Origin: Antedon mediterranea
Lineage: Eukaryota > Echinodermata > Crinoidea > Comatulida > Antedonidae
DNA: 64,000 nucleotides
Direction of reading: 5' to 3'
Assembly (NCBI RefSeq): GCF_964355755.1
Contig: NC_092679.1
Span: forward strand, 248,001-312,000
Shown: positions 10,331-50,327 of the stretch, in pieces
How the letters are laid out: each line of letters starts with the position of its first letter
Position numbering within the stretch: position 1 is the first letter of the stretch
The notes under the pieces: generated by a model
What the model was told of the DNA's origin: nothing
Database searches by the model: none
What the model saw: the letters and a program-made list of their open reading frames with translations, nothing else
Position numbers and translations under genes: made by a program

Positions 10331-12852
10331 ATGACTACCGTTCGGCCGTTTACTTGTGATGACTTATTTCGGTTTAATAATGTGTAAGTTCAATAGTGTT
10401 TATCTCATTTGTGTGAAGCAGTAAGATTAAGCTTGTATAAGTACTGTATATCCGTGCGTTTTTCTAGGCCTATGCTCTTCCATGAATCGAGCAGTTGATT
10501 CCTCGCCGCGCGCACAAAGCTCCTCCGCTCCGGGCGTGTAGCCTATATGCTATAATGTTGTGGTGGTATCTAGCCTAGGCCTATCCTACTGACGGTAGGG
10601 TTTTGTGACTTAATGCTATCAATTACATGCTATTAACGTTAACATGCAAATATGGGAAATCTAATTTATATACTGTATTTCCTTTCCTACACCAGAAATA
10701 AGTTATTTTTGATCGTGAATCAATAAACGCGTTACACATCACAGTTGACGCGAATAGTACTAGCTAGGCCTACACTGTATTGCACTGTATAACCAACTTT
10801 GTTTCTATCTTCTAGGAATTTGGATCCATTAACTGAGACTGTATCCTTTATTTACAATTTGAATAAATAAGAAATAGTTTCTGTCAGTAAACTTTTTATT
10901 TGTATAAAATATACTATAGTATTAGTATACTACTAGTTAGTTTGCAAAATTGTTTATTTACGTTTGCCTTTCTTCTTGTTTGTGATTATACACTCAGGTA
11001 TTTATCTTGTTAAATAAAGGGACTCCATCGATCACTTTAAAATATACTGTCACCAATGGTGTACTCCTAACTTAAACTAAATATGAGTTTTACACACATG
11101 ATATCCCATCACATACTTGTCAGTACAGTGTGCATGCCAACTGTGAAATATACAAAGTATTATTATTATTCGTTAAATTGATTGATAGTATGGGATACCA
11201 TTCTACCTGCAGTACTTAGCCCATTGGCCTGAGTACTTTAAAGTCTGCGAGGCACCATGTGGCCGGATTATGGGATACAGTAAGTCACTATCTTTTTAGT
11301 AAGTGGTGGGTAGTATTAGTAACTAGTATATATTTTTAATGTGATATGATTTAGTATACTGAGCCCTAGATCGCAGGGGTTAGAATTTTTATTTATACAC
11401 ACTTGTCTCCTAATTATTGGATTTTGTGGATGTAATAAATTACCATTCCTAACACAGTATCATAGTGTCCACATGAACATTCTAGAATAAGATGTTTTGA
11501 TTTTAGAAACCATGTATAATTAATAAGAACAATCAGGAACATCCCAGAAGTGCTATTAATAGAAACTGTAATCCAATAGAATAAGAAGTATAAAGAATGA
11601 TCTAGGAGGATAGGAACATCTTGTATATAAAGGGATGTAAAACTATTGTAAGGTTGTTGGATATTAGAGGTTGGATATTCGATTGTAAAAGTTATTGTGA
11701 AGCTGTTGTTTGAAGTGCTTACTGGATTGTTGAAAGTTGAAGTTGATTGAAATTAAAGCTTTTTTTTTAGTTATTGTACAACTTTGTGGATTTTTGGTGT
11801 ATACTTTTATGTCACAAGAGAGTTCCTAAAGTATTTTCACCCGCTCGGAAACATATGTAAAGGGAGTTCGTGACAGTGGAATGGAAAATTTAAAACCGAA
11901 TAAGGTTGTCTGTAGATCAGTTTAACCAATCAGGTGGATTATTTAAATTCTGATAATTGTGTGATTCATTTAAAAAAGCATTAGCACCAAACAGATGCAC
12001 CATAGCCCTACCGTCATCTCGCCTAACCCTGATCTTGCCTTTATTCATAATTGCCAAAGTTAACAAACTTTTGCTTATATTGCAGTAATGGGTAAAGCAG
12101 AGGGTTCTGTTGCCCAGGAAACGTGGCATGGTCATGTGACTGCCTTGACAGTGGCACCAGAATACAGACGTTTGGGGTTAGCAGCCACGTTAATGAACAT
12201 TCTAGAAGATGTTTCTGAACAGTAAGTTTATAACTGGTTGTATTATAATAATTAACATCCTGTAAGTACAATCATAACAAACTGTTTTGATTGTTTTCAC
12301 TTCCTACTGTATGTGAAAATAAACAAGGTTTAATCACTTAAAATTGCTTTTTAATCACTTAAAATTGCTAAGTAATCAATTGAAACTAGCAATTAATGTA
12401 TTGTCCTTTTATATATCTTATCTAGAAAAAAAGCATTTTTTGTCGACTTATTTGTGAGAGTTTCAAACAAAGTAGCAACATCAATGTACGAACGTCTTGG
12501 ATATGTGATTTATCGACGAGTACTTGAGTATTACTCGGGTGATCCGGATGAAGATGCTTTTGGTGAGTATTAGCTTGTGAGCAGGAAAACATAAACTCTA
12601 TAAAACCTGTGCCCAAATGTGGTAGTGATATGACATCCATGTCCATATATGGGCATGTCACATTTTTTTTTTGTCACATAAAGTTTAATAGTGTAGACAG
12701 AGCTCCAGAGACACAGTTTATTATAGAAAATATATATAGTTTACTTTTGTTTTTAATTTTGTATAGATATGCGAAAGGCTTGTTCCAGAGATAAAGAGAA
12801 GAAATCAATGAAGCCAATTAAAGATCCTGTTAGACCTGAAGATGTTGAATGA
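10331..12852 (+). CDS. NAA20: NAA20: catalytic subunit of N-terminal acetyltransferase NatB
   Basis: Exons 10331-10383, 10816-10840, 11189-11279, 12086-12221, 12426-12562, 12767-12852, all in phase, 175 aa (human 178). NatB acetylates nascent proteins starting Met-Asp, Met-Glu, Met-Asn or Met-Gln, at the ribosome with partner NAA25. The N-terminus MTTVRPFTCDDLFRFNNVNLD is diagnostic. The GNAT fold shows the acetyl-CoA pyrophosphate-binding motif RRLGLA (residues 84-89) after HGHVTALTVAPEY, and the C-terminal FVDLFVRVSN, LGY, and VRPEDVE end. Exon 2 is only 25 nt and is followed by a U12-type intron. A MITE sits in intron 5. The CRNKL1 start lies 1.5 kb downstream on the same strand; the two are also adjacent in human. 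Confidence 0.95.
10841..11188 (+). other. U12-type GT-AG intron 2 of NAA20
   Basis: The donor GTATCCTTT is a perfect U12-type sequence. Branch-like TTCGTTAAAT lies about 12 nt before the AG at 11188. Splicing gives DPLTET then YGIPFYLQYLAHWPEYF, matching the family exactly in layout. The intron is 348 bp, phase 0. Confidence 0.85.
12595..12704. mobile_element. MITE copy B in NAA20 intron 5
   Basis: The right end AGTTTAATAGTGTAGACAGAGC matches the family terminal repeat; the interior has ATATGGGCATGTCACATTTTTT. The left terminal repeat is degenerate. It fills more than half of the 204-bp intron. Confidence 0.7.
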
Positions 12853-13440
12853 CAGAAAATAAGTCATTATGAATTTATGTTTGCTCATTGTGTCATAGAT
12901 GTTTTCAACTGAATGGTGGAATTATTTTTAAAGAAATAATTCATAATTTTGATGGTTGATACACTTATACGAGTGTGCTAGTTTGTATCAATATATCAAC
13001 AAATATAATAAGATACAGACAGAACGTTCTATACAAGTTTCCAAAGACTGTTTGCAACAGGTTTTTAAATACAGTGATGATTTTTTTCAGTTTTCAAGAA
13101 TCAATGCAAGATGGAAGTAACAAAATGTATTGAATGGTCAGACACTTGTATGTGTTTGTTTTTAAGGTCGCTATGATGTTCTATTTCATTTAAAAACATC
13201 AATTTGTAGATGTGAATCCTAGTGTTTCTAATACTGTACTTCCACCGTATGTATTTTTTTCAACGATGCAAAATTAGATTTAAGGCAGGCATTTATTACG
13301 CCCATCAACAAGGAATTTATGTTTTAGTTATGATGATAACCAGCTTCAAATAAATTATATTTGATAAATTACAAGTGTTTTTGTGATGATTATGAAAATG
13401 GGTACATGCACCTCAATAAAATGTAATGAATTGATATGTA
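12853..13440. other. NAA20 3' flank
   Basis: AT-rich, no open frame of note. Several AATAAA-like motifs near 13345 and 13415 could serve polyadenylation. Confidence 0.4.
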
Positions 13441-13905
13441 AAAAGTAATGATTTAGTATGTGAACACTAATGATTTGGGATGTGAACACAAATGATTTGA
13501 GATCAGATGTGAACAATAATGATTTGGGATGTGAACACTAATGATTTGGGATGTGAACACAAATGATTTGAGATCAGATGTGAACAATAATGATTTGGGA
13601 TGTGAACACTAATAATTTGAGATGTGAACACTAATGATTTGGGATGTGAACACTAATGATTTGGGATGTGAACACTAATGATTTGGGATGTGAACACTAA
13701 TGATTTGGGATGTGAACACTAATGATTTTGGATGTGAACACTAATGATTTTGGATGTGAACACTAATGATTTGGGATGTGAACACTAATGATTTGGGATG
13801 TGAACACTAATAATTTGGGATGTGAACACTAATAATTTGGGATGTGAACACCAATGATTCGGGATGTGAACACTAATGATTTTGGATGTGAACACTAATG
13901 ATAAA
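13441..13905. repeat. 22-bp minisatellite between NAA20 and CRNKL1
   Basis: About 20 tandem copies of GATGTGAACACTAATGATTTGG with point variants (ATAATTT, TTTTGG) and a few inserted GAGATCAGAT segments in the first third. No coding potential. Confidence 0.92.
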
Positions 13906-13950
13906 CTAAACATAATAGACATTGAAGGAAATATTAATCGATATTACTAT

Positions 13951-14124
13951 CTCTCTATCTGTCTACACTATCAATCAAAAATGTGATGGTCCCATTATAT
14001 ATGGACGTGACATGATGATCCGGGATGATGATGGGGCACTACCATATTTAAGCATATTATCACTACCATATTTGGGCACATCACACTTTTTTTGTCGTCA
14101 AACTAGTTTGATAGTGCAGAGTTA
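13951..14124. mobile_element. MITE copy C upstream of CRNKL1
   Basis: The left end is CTGTCTACACTATCAA and the right end AACTAGTTTGATAGTGCAGAG, with an interior carrying two copies of ACCATATTT-type motifs. It is the longest family member here and has both terminal repeats. It ends about 230 bp before the CRNKL1 start codon. Confidence 0.7.
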
Positions 14125-14356
14125 TGAGCACAACTTGAATTGAAGAAGAACAAACTAATCAAATAAAAGGTTTGGATCAACGTGAATCACTATTAAAGAG
14201 ATAACGCGTTTTTGTCCATGTGGAACGACTCGGTGTACGAATTCGACTATGGAGCGCACACGTCCGAATTGGATTTTTTCGAAGAGAGAGAGGCGCGGAG
14301 CCAGCGTTTAGAGAACGTTTTGTTTTTCCTTATTCTGTTATTTTTACGGAAACAAA

Positions 14357-17300
14357 ATGGCTTCAACTGCATCAAAGAGTAAAGTGCCAAAAGTGGCAAA
14401 GGTATGTTAATTAATTAAAATATTTTATATATTTGGCAATTGCCTAATATCTGTAAACAAAAGCTAGGCCCAGTCTTGAAAATGTCCAACCTTCACACAT
14501 GCCGTTGACACATCGGTGAATTAGCGGACAGTCGATGGTTTGAGATCAAAAAGATGACTAACAACATGGGCCTAGCCGATAGTTTATTGTTTCGTTCGTA
14601 TTATTGTGGTAAATCAATTTATGTCGTACTAGAATTACATAGAGTAACGAGTATATAAACTTATAATATAAATATAATGAAATTAAATACAATTATTATT
14701 AATTTTAATGTTATGTTTTAATAATGAATTTATATTTTTATGAACATTTGATAATTGCAAAAAAAATATGTAGGCATAGAGGATTATCATTTAAGTCTTA
14801 TTATTTATTAATTCATTTTCAAGGTTAAAAATAAAATGCCAGCTGAAATGCAGATTACAGCGGAGCAAATTTTACGAGAAGCTAAAGAACGAGAACTTGA
14901 GCACCAACCACCAGTAAGTACGATACTTAACATGAGTAAGACCAGAATTGTTAATAAAATTTACAAAAAAAAAATTGAAAAAAAGAAAGAAGGGTAATAA
15001 TTGCACTCCACTGCATTGTTACTTATTGAATTTAAGAGTACTTTCAAAGTGGTTGAAGAAAACATTTTAATAAAATATTTTTGCTTTATTTTTATCGATC
15101 TGCTTTTCCCAATAATAATTACAGTAGAGAAACTTTATTTTATACACTAGCCACCACGACAAAAAATTACAGATCCTGATGAGTTACAAGATTTTAGGTT
15201 GAGAAAGCGGAAAGAATTTGAAGACAACTTGCGAAAGAACCGGACTGTTATGGGCAATTGGATCAAGTATGCACAGTGGGAAGAAAGTCAGAAAGAAATT
15301 GATAGGTATTGATAGAAATTGATAGGTATTGTACCGGAATTATTATTGTAATGTATGTAATTTACCGATTTATATTTATTTATTATTAGTCTTTAAAGAG
15401 GGATATAACACTTCTTTCCTTTATTTAATATTACAGAACTAGATCCATTTATGAACGTGCTTTGGATGTTGATCATCGAAATGTTGGAATTTGGCTCAAG
15501 TACGCTGAGATGGAAATGAAGTAAGTATTTTATTTAAAAAGTGCATTTTTATTCTCTCAAAGAAGACAACCCTGTTCAAATTGCCTGATGCCAACTTATT
15601 TATAGCTTTTTCAAGTTTTAAAGTACTTAGAAATGTAATGGCATTAATAAATTGTTTTTTACCACAGGAATCGGCAAGTGAATCATGCACGAAATATCTG
15701 GGACAGAGCAATAACCATTCTACCACGTGCAAACCAATTCTGGTACAAATACACGTATATGGAAGAGATGCTGGGGAATGTGGCGGGAGCACGTCAAGTG
15801 TTTGAGCGCTGGATGGAATGGGAACCAGAAGAACAGCCATGGTTTACATATGTTAAGTTTGAACTTAGATATAAAGAGTTTGATCGGGTCCGTAACATCT
15901 ATGAACGACATATCCTTTAATGCTTGGCTGCGATGCTTAGCATAGTTTTATTTCATTTTTTTTTTATTTCATACGCATCCAACAGCGAATAACTTGCCTC
16001 AGTCTCATTTGAGGTTTAGGAAGTGGAGTTGAAAAAATCGTGCATTACAACCCTGCACTTGGTTTATTGCAATATGCTGTAATCAAACAAATGTAAAAAA
16101 TTAAATAAAACATTTTTCCTTAACATGTATTTTACTTATCCTTGTGCATCCAATCATTAAGAACTGGATCAAATATGCAAATTTTGAGGACCACAACAGT
16201 TTTTCCAGTAATGCACGGTCTGTGTATGAACGAGCGATTGAATTTTTTGGAGAAGATAACATGGATGAAAATCTATTTGTATCATTTGCTAAATTTGAAG
16301 AAAGACAGAAAGAGGTAAAAATGTGTTGACTATTTCAAGATGAATGTAATGAAACTTTGGGGTATTCTTTACTTAATTTTTTTTTTGGAAATGCATGGTG
16401 TACTGCAAACCTTCCTTTACTTACTACTCTTTTGCTTAAACAATATTTAACATTTTGTATCTTGTTATTAATCAAGTCTGTTATTTTGATTACAGTTTGA
16501 GCGATCTCGTGTTATTTATAAGTACGCACTTGAACATATTCCTAAAGAACATGCTCAAAATTTGTTTAAAAATTATACGATATTGGAAAAGAAATACGGA
16601 GACAGGGAAGGAATTGAAGATGTTATAGTGAGCAAAAGAAAGTTCCAATATGAAGAGGTAGGAACATCATTAGTATTAAGTGATATTTTTAAATTCAATA
16701 TTAAATTAAAATTTTTTTTTAAATTTATTAAAATGATTGAATGTTATTATAATTAATAAGCAAAACTACATAATGTTGGATTAGTGTAATATATATATTA
16801 TATATTATTACAATAATGGTTGCTTATAAACTTAGCTAGCCAAGTAATTCTTGGTTTACTATTATCCCACAATTAAATAAATAATTTTGTTCTGTTGTAT
16901 TTTAGTTTATTTAATTAGAACTAACTTTTTTTTATGTACATTTTTTTTAACTTAGCAGGTATAGAAGAAATTCTAAACCGCTCAGTAAAATACTAACATA
17001 TTATATATTTTCACAATACTTGTTGTTTTATCCGTAGGAGGTCAAGGCGAACCCAAATAATTACGACTCATGGTTTGACTATCTGAGATTGGTAGAGTCC
17101 GATAACAATGAGGAAGTGATACGAGATGTGTATGAGAGAGCTATTGCAAATGTGCCACCAACCCCTGACAAGCGCTTGTGGAGACGCTACATCTACTTAT
17201 GGATCAATTATGCATTGTATGAAGAGTTGGAAGCTAAGGTAAATAAAATATAGATAAAAATAATAATGGAATTTGGCTTATGGTCTATTCAGGCCTAGTT

Positions 17301-19513
17301 ATTAATTACTTGGACAATTGTTGGGTGTGTCACCAATTTACCCAGGTCATCCTTATTGTCTCCACTTACAGCCATCTCTCCCAATACAGTATACCCTTAG
17401 AATGGCCCAACTCTGAATGTGATTTTAATAATAAAAAAAAATTTGGGACCTTTTTGACCAAGAAAAGTCTTGTTTTTGGAGAGTTTCCAGTTTACGAAGA
17501 GTTTGGTATTGGAAGAGTCGGAACTGCTGTTGCTAGTTGGTTTCATTAATTTATCAACAATTGTTTTTTCCTCCTTTTCCTCAGGATATGGAGAGAACAA
17601 GGCAAGTGTACAAAGCATGTATAGATTTAATTCCACACAAGAAGTTCACATTTGCAAAGATTTGGCTTTTGTATGCTCAGTTTGAGGTCAGGCAGAAAGA
17701 ATTGCAAGCAGCTAGGAAAGCTTTAGTAAGTGCCCCCATCTCGTTTAGTTTAACTCAGGTTAGTCTAGACTATTAAACTAGCTTGACAAAAAAGTGTGAT
17801 GTGCCTAAATGGTAGTGATATAACATCATTATGACCATATATGGGCCTATCACATTTTTTGATAATTCCTAGAATATGTTTTATTTCTACAATTGTTTTA
17901 CAAACTAATTCTTTTTGTAGGGTTTTGCTATTGGTAAATGTCCAAAGGACAAGATATTCAAAGGCTATATTGAGCTGGAATTACAACTTCGAGAGTTTGA
18001 TCGTTGTCGGATCTTGTACGAAAAATTCTTAGAATTTCATCCTGAAAATTGTACAACTTGGATGAAGGTAAAGATTGCTTGTAATAAAGTATAAAACTGA
18101 TAAAATGTACCACTAAATTAGTTTAAATTTATCAAAATCAGCCACTGTGTCGTGGACAGATAAGAGAGCGCCTTATAGTGGCTGCACTGACATGACGTGA
18201 CCCTTAGTGGAGAAGCATGTAGTTGAAAAGTGTAACATCTGAGTTCACAGCGCATAGAGATTTTTGTATTATGCGCTATACAAATTTAAAACCATTAACC
18301 ATGTTAATATGCTGTACTTTATCATTAACAGTATGCCGAGCTAGAGAGTATTCTTGGAGACGAGGTTCGAGCTCGTGCCCTCTATGAGCTTGCAATCAAT
18401 CAGGCTAAACTGGACATGCCAGAGATGTTGTGGAAAGCATACATTGATTTTGAAATTGAACAAGAAGAATATAACAGAACAAGGGATTTGTATCATAGGT
18501 TACTTGAAAGAACACAACATGTTAAGGTAAGAACACAACATGTTAAGGTAAGAAGGTGAAACACAACATATATGGTCATTGCATCTACATTACAATATGG
18601 AGATTTTATTTCTAACTTTTTTCTTCCTTTTTACTTAAAGGTTTGGATAAGTTTTTCTCAGTTTGAGTTGTCGCTGGGCACTACGGAAGCAGTGCTTGAA
18701 TGTAGGAAGATTTATGAAAAAGCTAACAAGTCATTGAGGCATTCTGATGAGAAAGAGGAGCGATTGATGCTGCTTGAGTCATGGAAAGACTTTGAAGTGA
18801 GTCGCATTTCTATTACATTCGACAGCAACTAACTTGCCAATGATGGATAAATTATATACTTATAAACTATGTCTCGTGTAAGACTTATAGGGTGGAGTAG
18901 AAACAGTGAGTTACATTCCTGACACTAGGTCAGTATTAAACGGTTAAAAGTAATAGAGCCTAATAACATTTATATGTTATGTTTATTTCTATATCATATA
19001 TAATGAGATAATTGTGTTATTTTTAACACCGCAAACACCCATACAGGAGACATGGGAGGTGTTTCAGTGGTAGAATTTAGCATTCCTGATTCTATTTTAG
19101 GATGAGTATGGAGATCTGGAAACACAAGAAAAGATAAGAAAAGAAATGCCAAAGAGAGTAAAGAAACGAAGGAAAATTGAAACAGAAGATGGGGTAATTT
19201 TTATTTTTTCTTTTATGTTTACCATTACATGTATGGGTAAAGTTTCTTAATATCTCTTATCATGTTTTAAAGATAACATGGCACGAATAATTTCATTTAT
19301 ATGTATAGGAACATTTTATGTGGCAGGATCAACATATTTATATGTATTTATTATTATTAGTCTGATGCCGGTTGGGAAGAGTATTATGATTATATTTTCC
19401 CAACTGATGAAGCTAACCAACCAAGTCTCAAACTATTGGCACTGGCTAAGAGATGGAAGAAAGACCAAACAGACAAACCAAAGAATGAAGAAGAAGATGA
19501 AGACGACCAATGA
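14357..19513 (+). CDS. CRNKL1: CRNKL1: crooked neck-like splicing factor (HAT repeats), 14 exons
   Basis: Exons 14357-14401, 14824-14913, 15151-15305, 15437-15520, 15668-15909, 16136-16314, 16496-16657, 17038-17238, 17585-17725, 17921-18067, 18332-18526, 18641-18796, 19101-19193, 19361-19513, all in phase, 680 aa (human short isoform 687). CRNKL1 (yeast Clf1/Syf3) is a nuclear scaffold of the Prp19-related/NTC complex needed for spliceosome activation. The N-terminus [19 protein letters not shown] and the chain of half-a-TPR repeats, with recurring W..Y...E and R.....RA motifs, are plain, for example [38 protein letters not shown] and [14 protein letters not shown]. The C-terminus is an acidic tail after [13 protein letters not shown]. 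The start has a strong context (AACAAAATGG). Intron 5 is AT-AC, and exon 11 has a duplicated donor. Confidence 0.96.
15910..16135 (+). other. U12-type AT-AC intron 5 of CRNKL1
   Basis: No GT donor fits here. The sequence after ...TATGAACGAC is ATATCCTTT, the textbook U12 AT-AC donor. TTCCTTAAC at 16116-16124 is a perfect U12 branch site, and the intron ends AC at 16134-16135, 12-13 nt from the branch A. Joining C to TT restores [18 protein letters not shown], collinear with human YERFVLVHPDVKNWIKYA. The intron is 226 bp, phase 1, and contains a copy of the dispersed repeat also seen at 5280. Confidence 0.93.
17763..17868. mobile_element. MITE copy D in CRNKL1 intron 9
   Basis: AACTAGCTTGACAAAAAAGTGTGATGTGCC at the left and ATATGGGCCTATCACATTTTTT at the right match the family interior; both outer ends are degraded. 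Confidence 0.55.
18506..18553 (+). repeat. 21-bp tandem duplication of the CRNKL1 exon 11 donor
   Basis: AAGAACACAACATGTTAAGGT occurs twice in tandem, so two GTAAGA donors stand 21 bp apart (18527 and 18548). Use of the second would add exactly seven in-frame residues, VRTQHVK, repeating the preceding RTQHVK. Confidence 0.85.
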
Positions 19514-22330
19514 ATCATGTTGAAAACTTAAAATTACACAAACTTTCCAACTTCCAATAAGACTTAATAAAGCTAGAGTGATCAGCAACAAGATATTTAT
19601 TATTAGCATATTAAAACACAGAAAAGTTTGTAAAGATTGCGACACCCAACCAAACCAACCAACCCAAACCAACCAACCCAAACCAACCAACCCAAACCAA
19701 CCAAATTAAGCTTGGTACCATACATTACATTTGTATTGTTGCGCCAAGAAAAGAAGTACCGGAAATTTATGTTATAGCATTGGAGACTAAAACAAAATAA
19801 ATTGTTATATATATTTAATTGTAATGATCACATCATCAATACATATCTGTGGTGAAGTATTGGCCACTCATTTAAATAAAAGTTTAGTATGTTGACTACT
19901 ATTTATGACTGAGGTATAATCCCATGCTTCAATTCTATTGTTAATGCAATCCAAGCATAATCCCACCCCCTCATTTCGTCCCCCTGGACTATACTGTATG
20001 TATTAATGCAATTTTGTGATGCTGTATCATAACAAGTTGACAGAAGTTTAAATGGATTGTATGGTTAGATTTACTGTAAAAAAACACTTGTAATAAACGA
20101 TTTTTTGTAATATAACATTGTCAGTCACTTTCAATTTTGTTTTCTATTATCTGTATGCATGGTTGAGAATAATTTTTTCTACTAAAATCACGTCAACCAA
20201 AATGGTAGAGATGTGCGCGCGTGGTGGGAACTCAAATTTACAGGTTTTTTTCGACCCCATTTTTTACTTACGCCACTCGGAAATTTAATTTAGTTTTTTT
20301 AATAACATGAAGTTACATCAACATTTTTTTAGGTTTTTGTGCTGTACCTAAAATACTTCATGGCCATTATACAATCAGAAAATTTTTTTTTATTTATTTA
20401 TCATACGTTTTCTACATCTTTATACTGAACATGGAGTAAAGAAAACTCCAAGGGTAAACTAAATAATATCTCTGTAGTACCAACTCCCTAGAAACCGACC
20501 AATCATCATACTATATATTACTAGTTGTAGTCAAAGTGGGCGTGGCCGTCATTGATACGTTTTTGTATTTGGTTATAAATATTCCAATAAAAAAGCGAAT
20601 AGTTTTAATCAACTCTTTTCATCAAAAACAATACATTGAATTTTACATAATAATTGCATGGTTGATTGAACATGAAATAGGCCGGTATGTTGATCGGACT
20701 GGTAGAAACAATACATTATACCATTTAAGGGCACCAAGCGTGAGTACTTAGTACTATGTAGTGAGAATATACAAATCAATCATCAAACGTTTTATTTACG
20801 CTAAATACTCATTAATACGTAAATTGCCTCAATGAAAGCTAATACCAATTGATCGGTTTTCATTAGTGATCGATTGATCTAGGATTTTAAATTAAAGCGA
20901 CGAGGGGGGTGTTGCTGAAATAATAATGTTGCTAATATAATTGATTTATTTCTATTCTAATTGTCTCCGTGTTAGACAATGACTTAAAGCGTTTCGCTAC
21001 TAAAATAAGAAAGAGGTGGATGATGGTACCAACTTGGACGTAACATAAGGACGTAACCGCACTTCAATCACGCTGGTTCCTCTCTCTCAAGGCGCACCGC
21101 AACGGCGCGCATAGGCGCAACGGAAATGACCAATCAAAAGGGACAGTTAATCGCGTCGTAGTTGGTCATTGTTCCAGAAGTTGGAACAGGCCTTACGATT
21201 TAAATTACGGTGTTTACGATATTTAAGTCGATACTGTATTGGATTGGAGGTCGGAAATCCGCCTAATTTTTATTTGAGGGCTAAATTATTATTAAATAAA
21301 ATGAAATTCGTGGAATGTTCTGCAATCTATCCATGTATGTTTAGTAAGGCACATTGTAACGGAATTTACCGCAAACCAGACGTGACGATATTTACATTCA
21401 CAGATTATAATATTTGTGTAACTTCCGTTCACTACCGTAAAAATAAAGTAAACACAGTGCAATCGGATCAGTGAGAATCGGTCAACGGTTAGTTCCATTG
21501 ATTGTATTTATTATTACTTATTAATAATTATTTACTATTTAATATCCATAAAAGTCGTTTAATATCATTTTTAGTAATGATTAAATAGGAGAAAAGTTGA
21601 TTGACAACTCATCATATTTTATACCAAAGTCACATGTAGACGTACCACAAGTACTCCGTCGAAGTGACGTCGGTCGGGTCATCTTTTAAAGTTTTTAGCT
21701 AGTTACGGTACCACTGTTTGTGTCCCCGCGAGGATGTCGCATCTCATGTTACGTTCCCTAAATGATTAAAAAAAACTTATTTATCAATATTTAAAATAAG
21801 TGAATATAAATAATTCCGTAATTTATTAATAATTTGAATCTTGGAAACTCCAACCATAAACCTATCAAAGTTCCATTTTTTATTTACCTGAAAAACCATA
21901 ATTTAAAGTAAAACAAGTTAGATTGTCTACAAGCCAATGTGTTTTGGTTAAAATCGTTTATTTTAGTGACATTTTATCTCGTTTTTCTTTCTACGGAAGT
22001 GATTAACTTTATCTTTATTATTCATATTTTCGCTTACAACACATCTTTAAATAGATAGATCTAACACCGTCTTGTTGATCATTTTTGTAATTATTAAAAG
22101 TACGGTAGGCCTACACAGAAGCCCCCATCGTTATTTAAATTTGTCACTTATTTTGATAGAATTAAACTTGACATGCGGATGTAAATTAATCATACATGCT
22201 TGTCCGGTTTTCCCTGTGTTGAAATTTGACTACTCTATATTAAAAAATGATGACGTCATTTTAAAAACATATCCGATTTAGCTTTTTATTTAAAATATTG
22301 AAAAGTACGAACTTATTAAATATTAGTCAT
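19514..22330. other. CRNKL1 3' flank and intergenic DNA
   Basis: Contains an AACC-rich microsatellite at about 19645-19705, AATAAA-type signals near 19794 and 20092, and poly-T tracts at 20240-20400. A more GC-rich patch at about 21010-21180 has several GGACGTAAC and CAACGG motifs and may be a degraded mobile element. No coding sequence was recognised; the frames at 20536-20751 and 21169-21474 look random. Confidence 0.4.
19640..19706. repeat. AACC-rich microsatellite
   Basis: Imperfect tandem CCAACCAAACC/CCAACCCAAACC units lie in the CRNKL1 3' flank. Confidence 0.85.
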
Positions 22331-22339
22331 TTTACTGTA

Positions 22340-22555
22340 ACACCGATTGCTGCTGAACTTTCATTGCGCTGATCATTTCATATTCTCCTAACCTACTTCC
22401 GGGTCAGCAATCGGTACCTTGTGGCGGGGGCAGAACCGATAACCTCCGAGGTAACGCGTGCGGAAGTAGTAGTAACGTTAGGTTCTGTTTTTACCATTTT
22501 ATGTGATTGAAGGCACATAACCTGGACTTTATTTTATTGCAAGTCAGACGTCAAA
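22340..22555 (+). promoter_or_regulatory. Candidate alpha-actinin promoter
   Basis: This is a locally GC-richer block directly before the ACTN start codon. ETS-type cores occur in both orientations: ACTTCCGGG at 22395 and CGGAAGT at 22461. A short inverted repeat, CCGATTGCTG (22343-22352) and CAGCAATCGG (22405-22414), encloses the first ETS-like core. Function is inferred from position and motifs only. Confidence 0.4.
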
Positions 22556-50043
<27,488 letters not shown>

Positions 50044-50327
50044 CAGCCCGACTTTTAACACTTTTTACTATTTACTACTGATTAAATTTTTGTAGAGTTC
50101 TCTTGTGAAGAAAGCTTGTCTTGGTCACCATAGATGGGTGGTAGACTGGGTTAATGTATCAATACCAGATTGAAAACAAAAACACAATGATGTCATTGCC
50201 ATTGCAATATCTCTCACAAGTAAAATTTCTCTTCAATGAACATCTTTTGAAAACAATTATTTATTACTCACTCACATACAGTTTGTATGCTGAATATGTA
50301 GCTGCTTATTATCATGAATATATTAAT

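Noticed and set aside
15919-15960. A downstream GT donor or readthrough for CRNKL1 exon 5
   Set aside because: The frame reaches a stop at once after HIL; only the AT-AC junction restores the conserved LVHP segment.
21010-21730. A second TTAA-type MITE between CRNKL1 and ACTN
   Set aside because: Some words resemble the element at 59-610 (GGACGTAA, GGTCATT), but I could not find paired terminal repeats or a target duplication.
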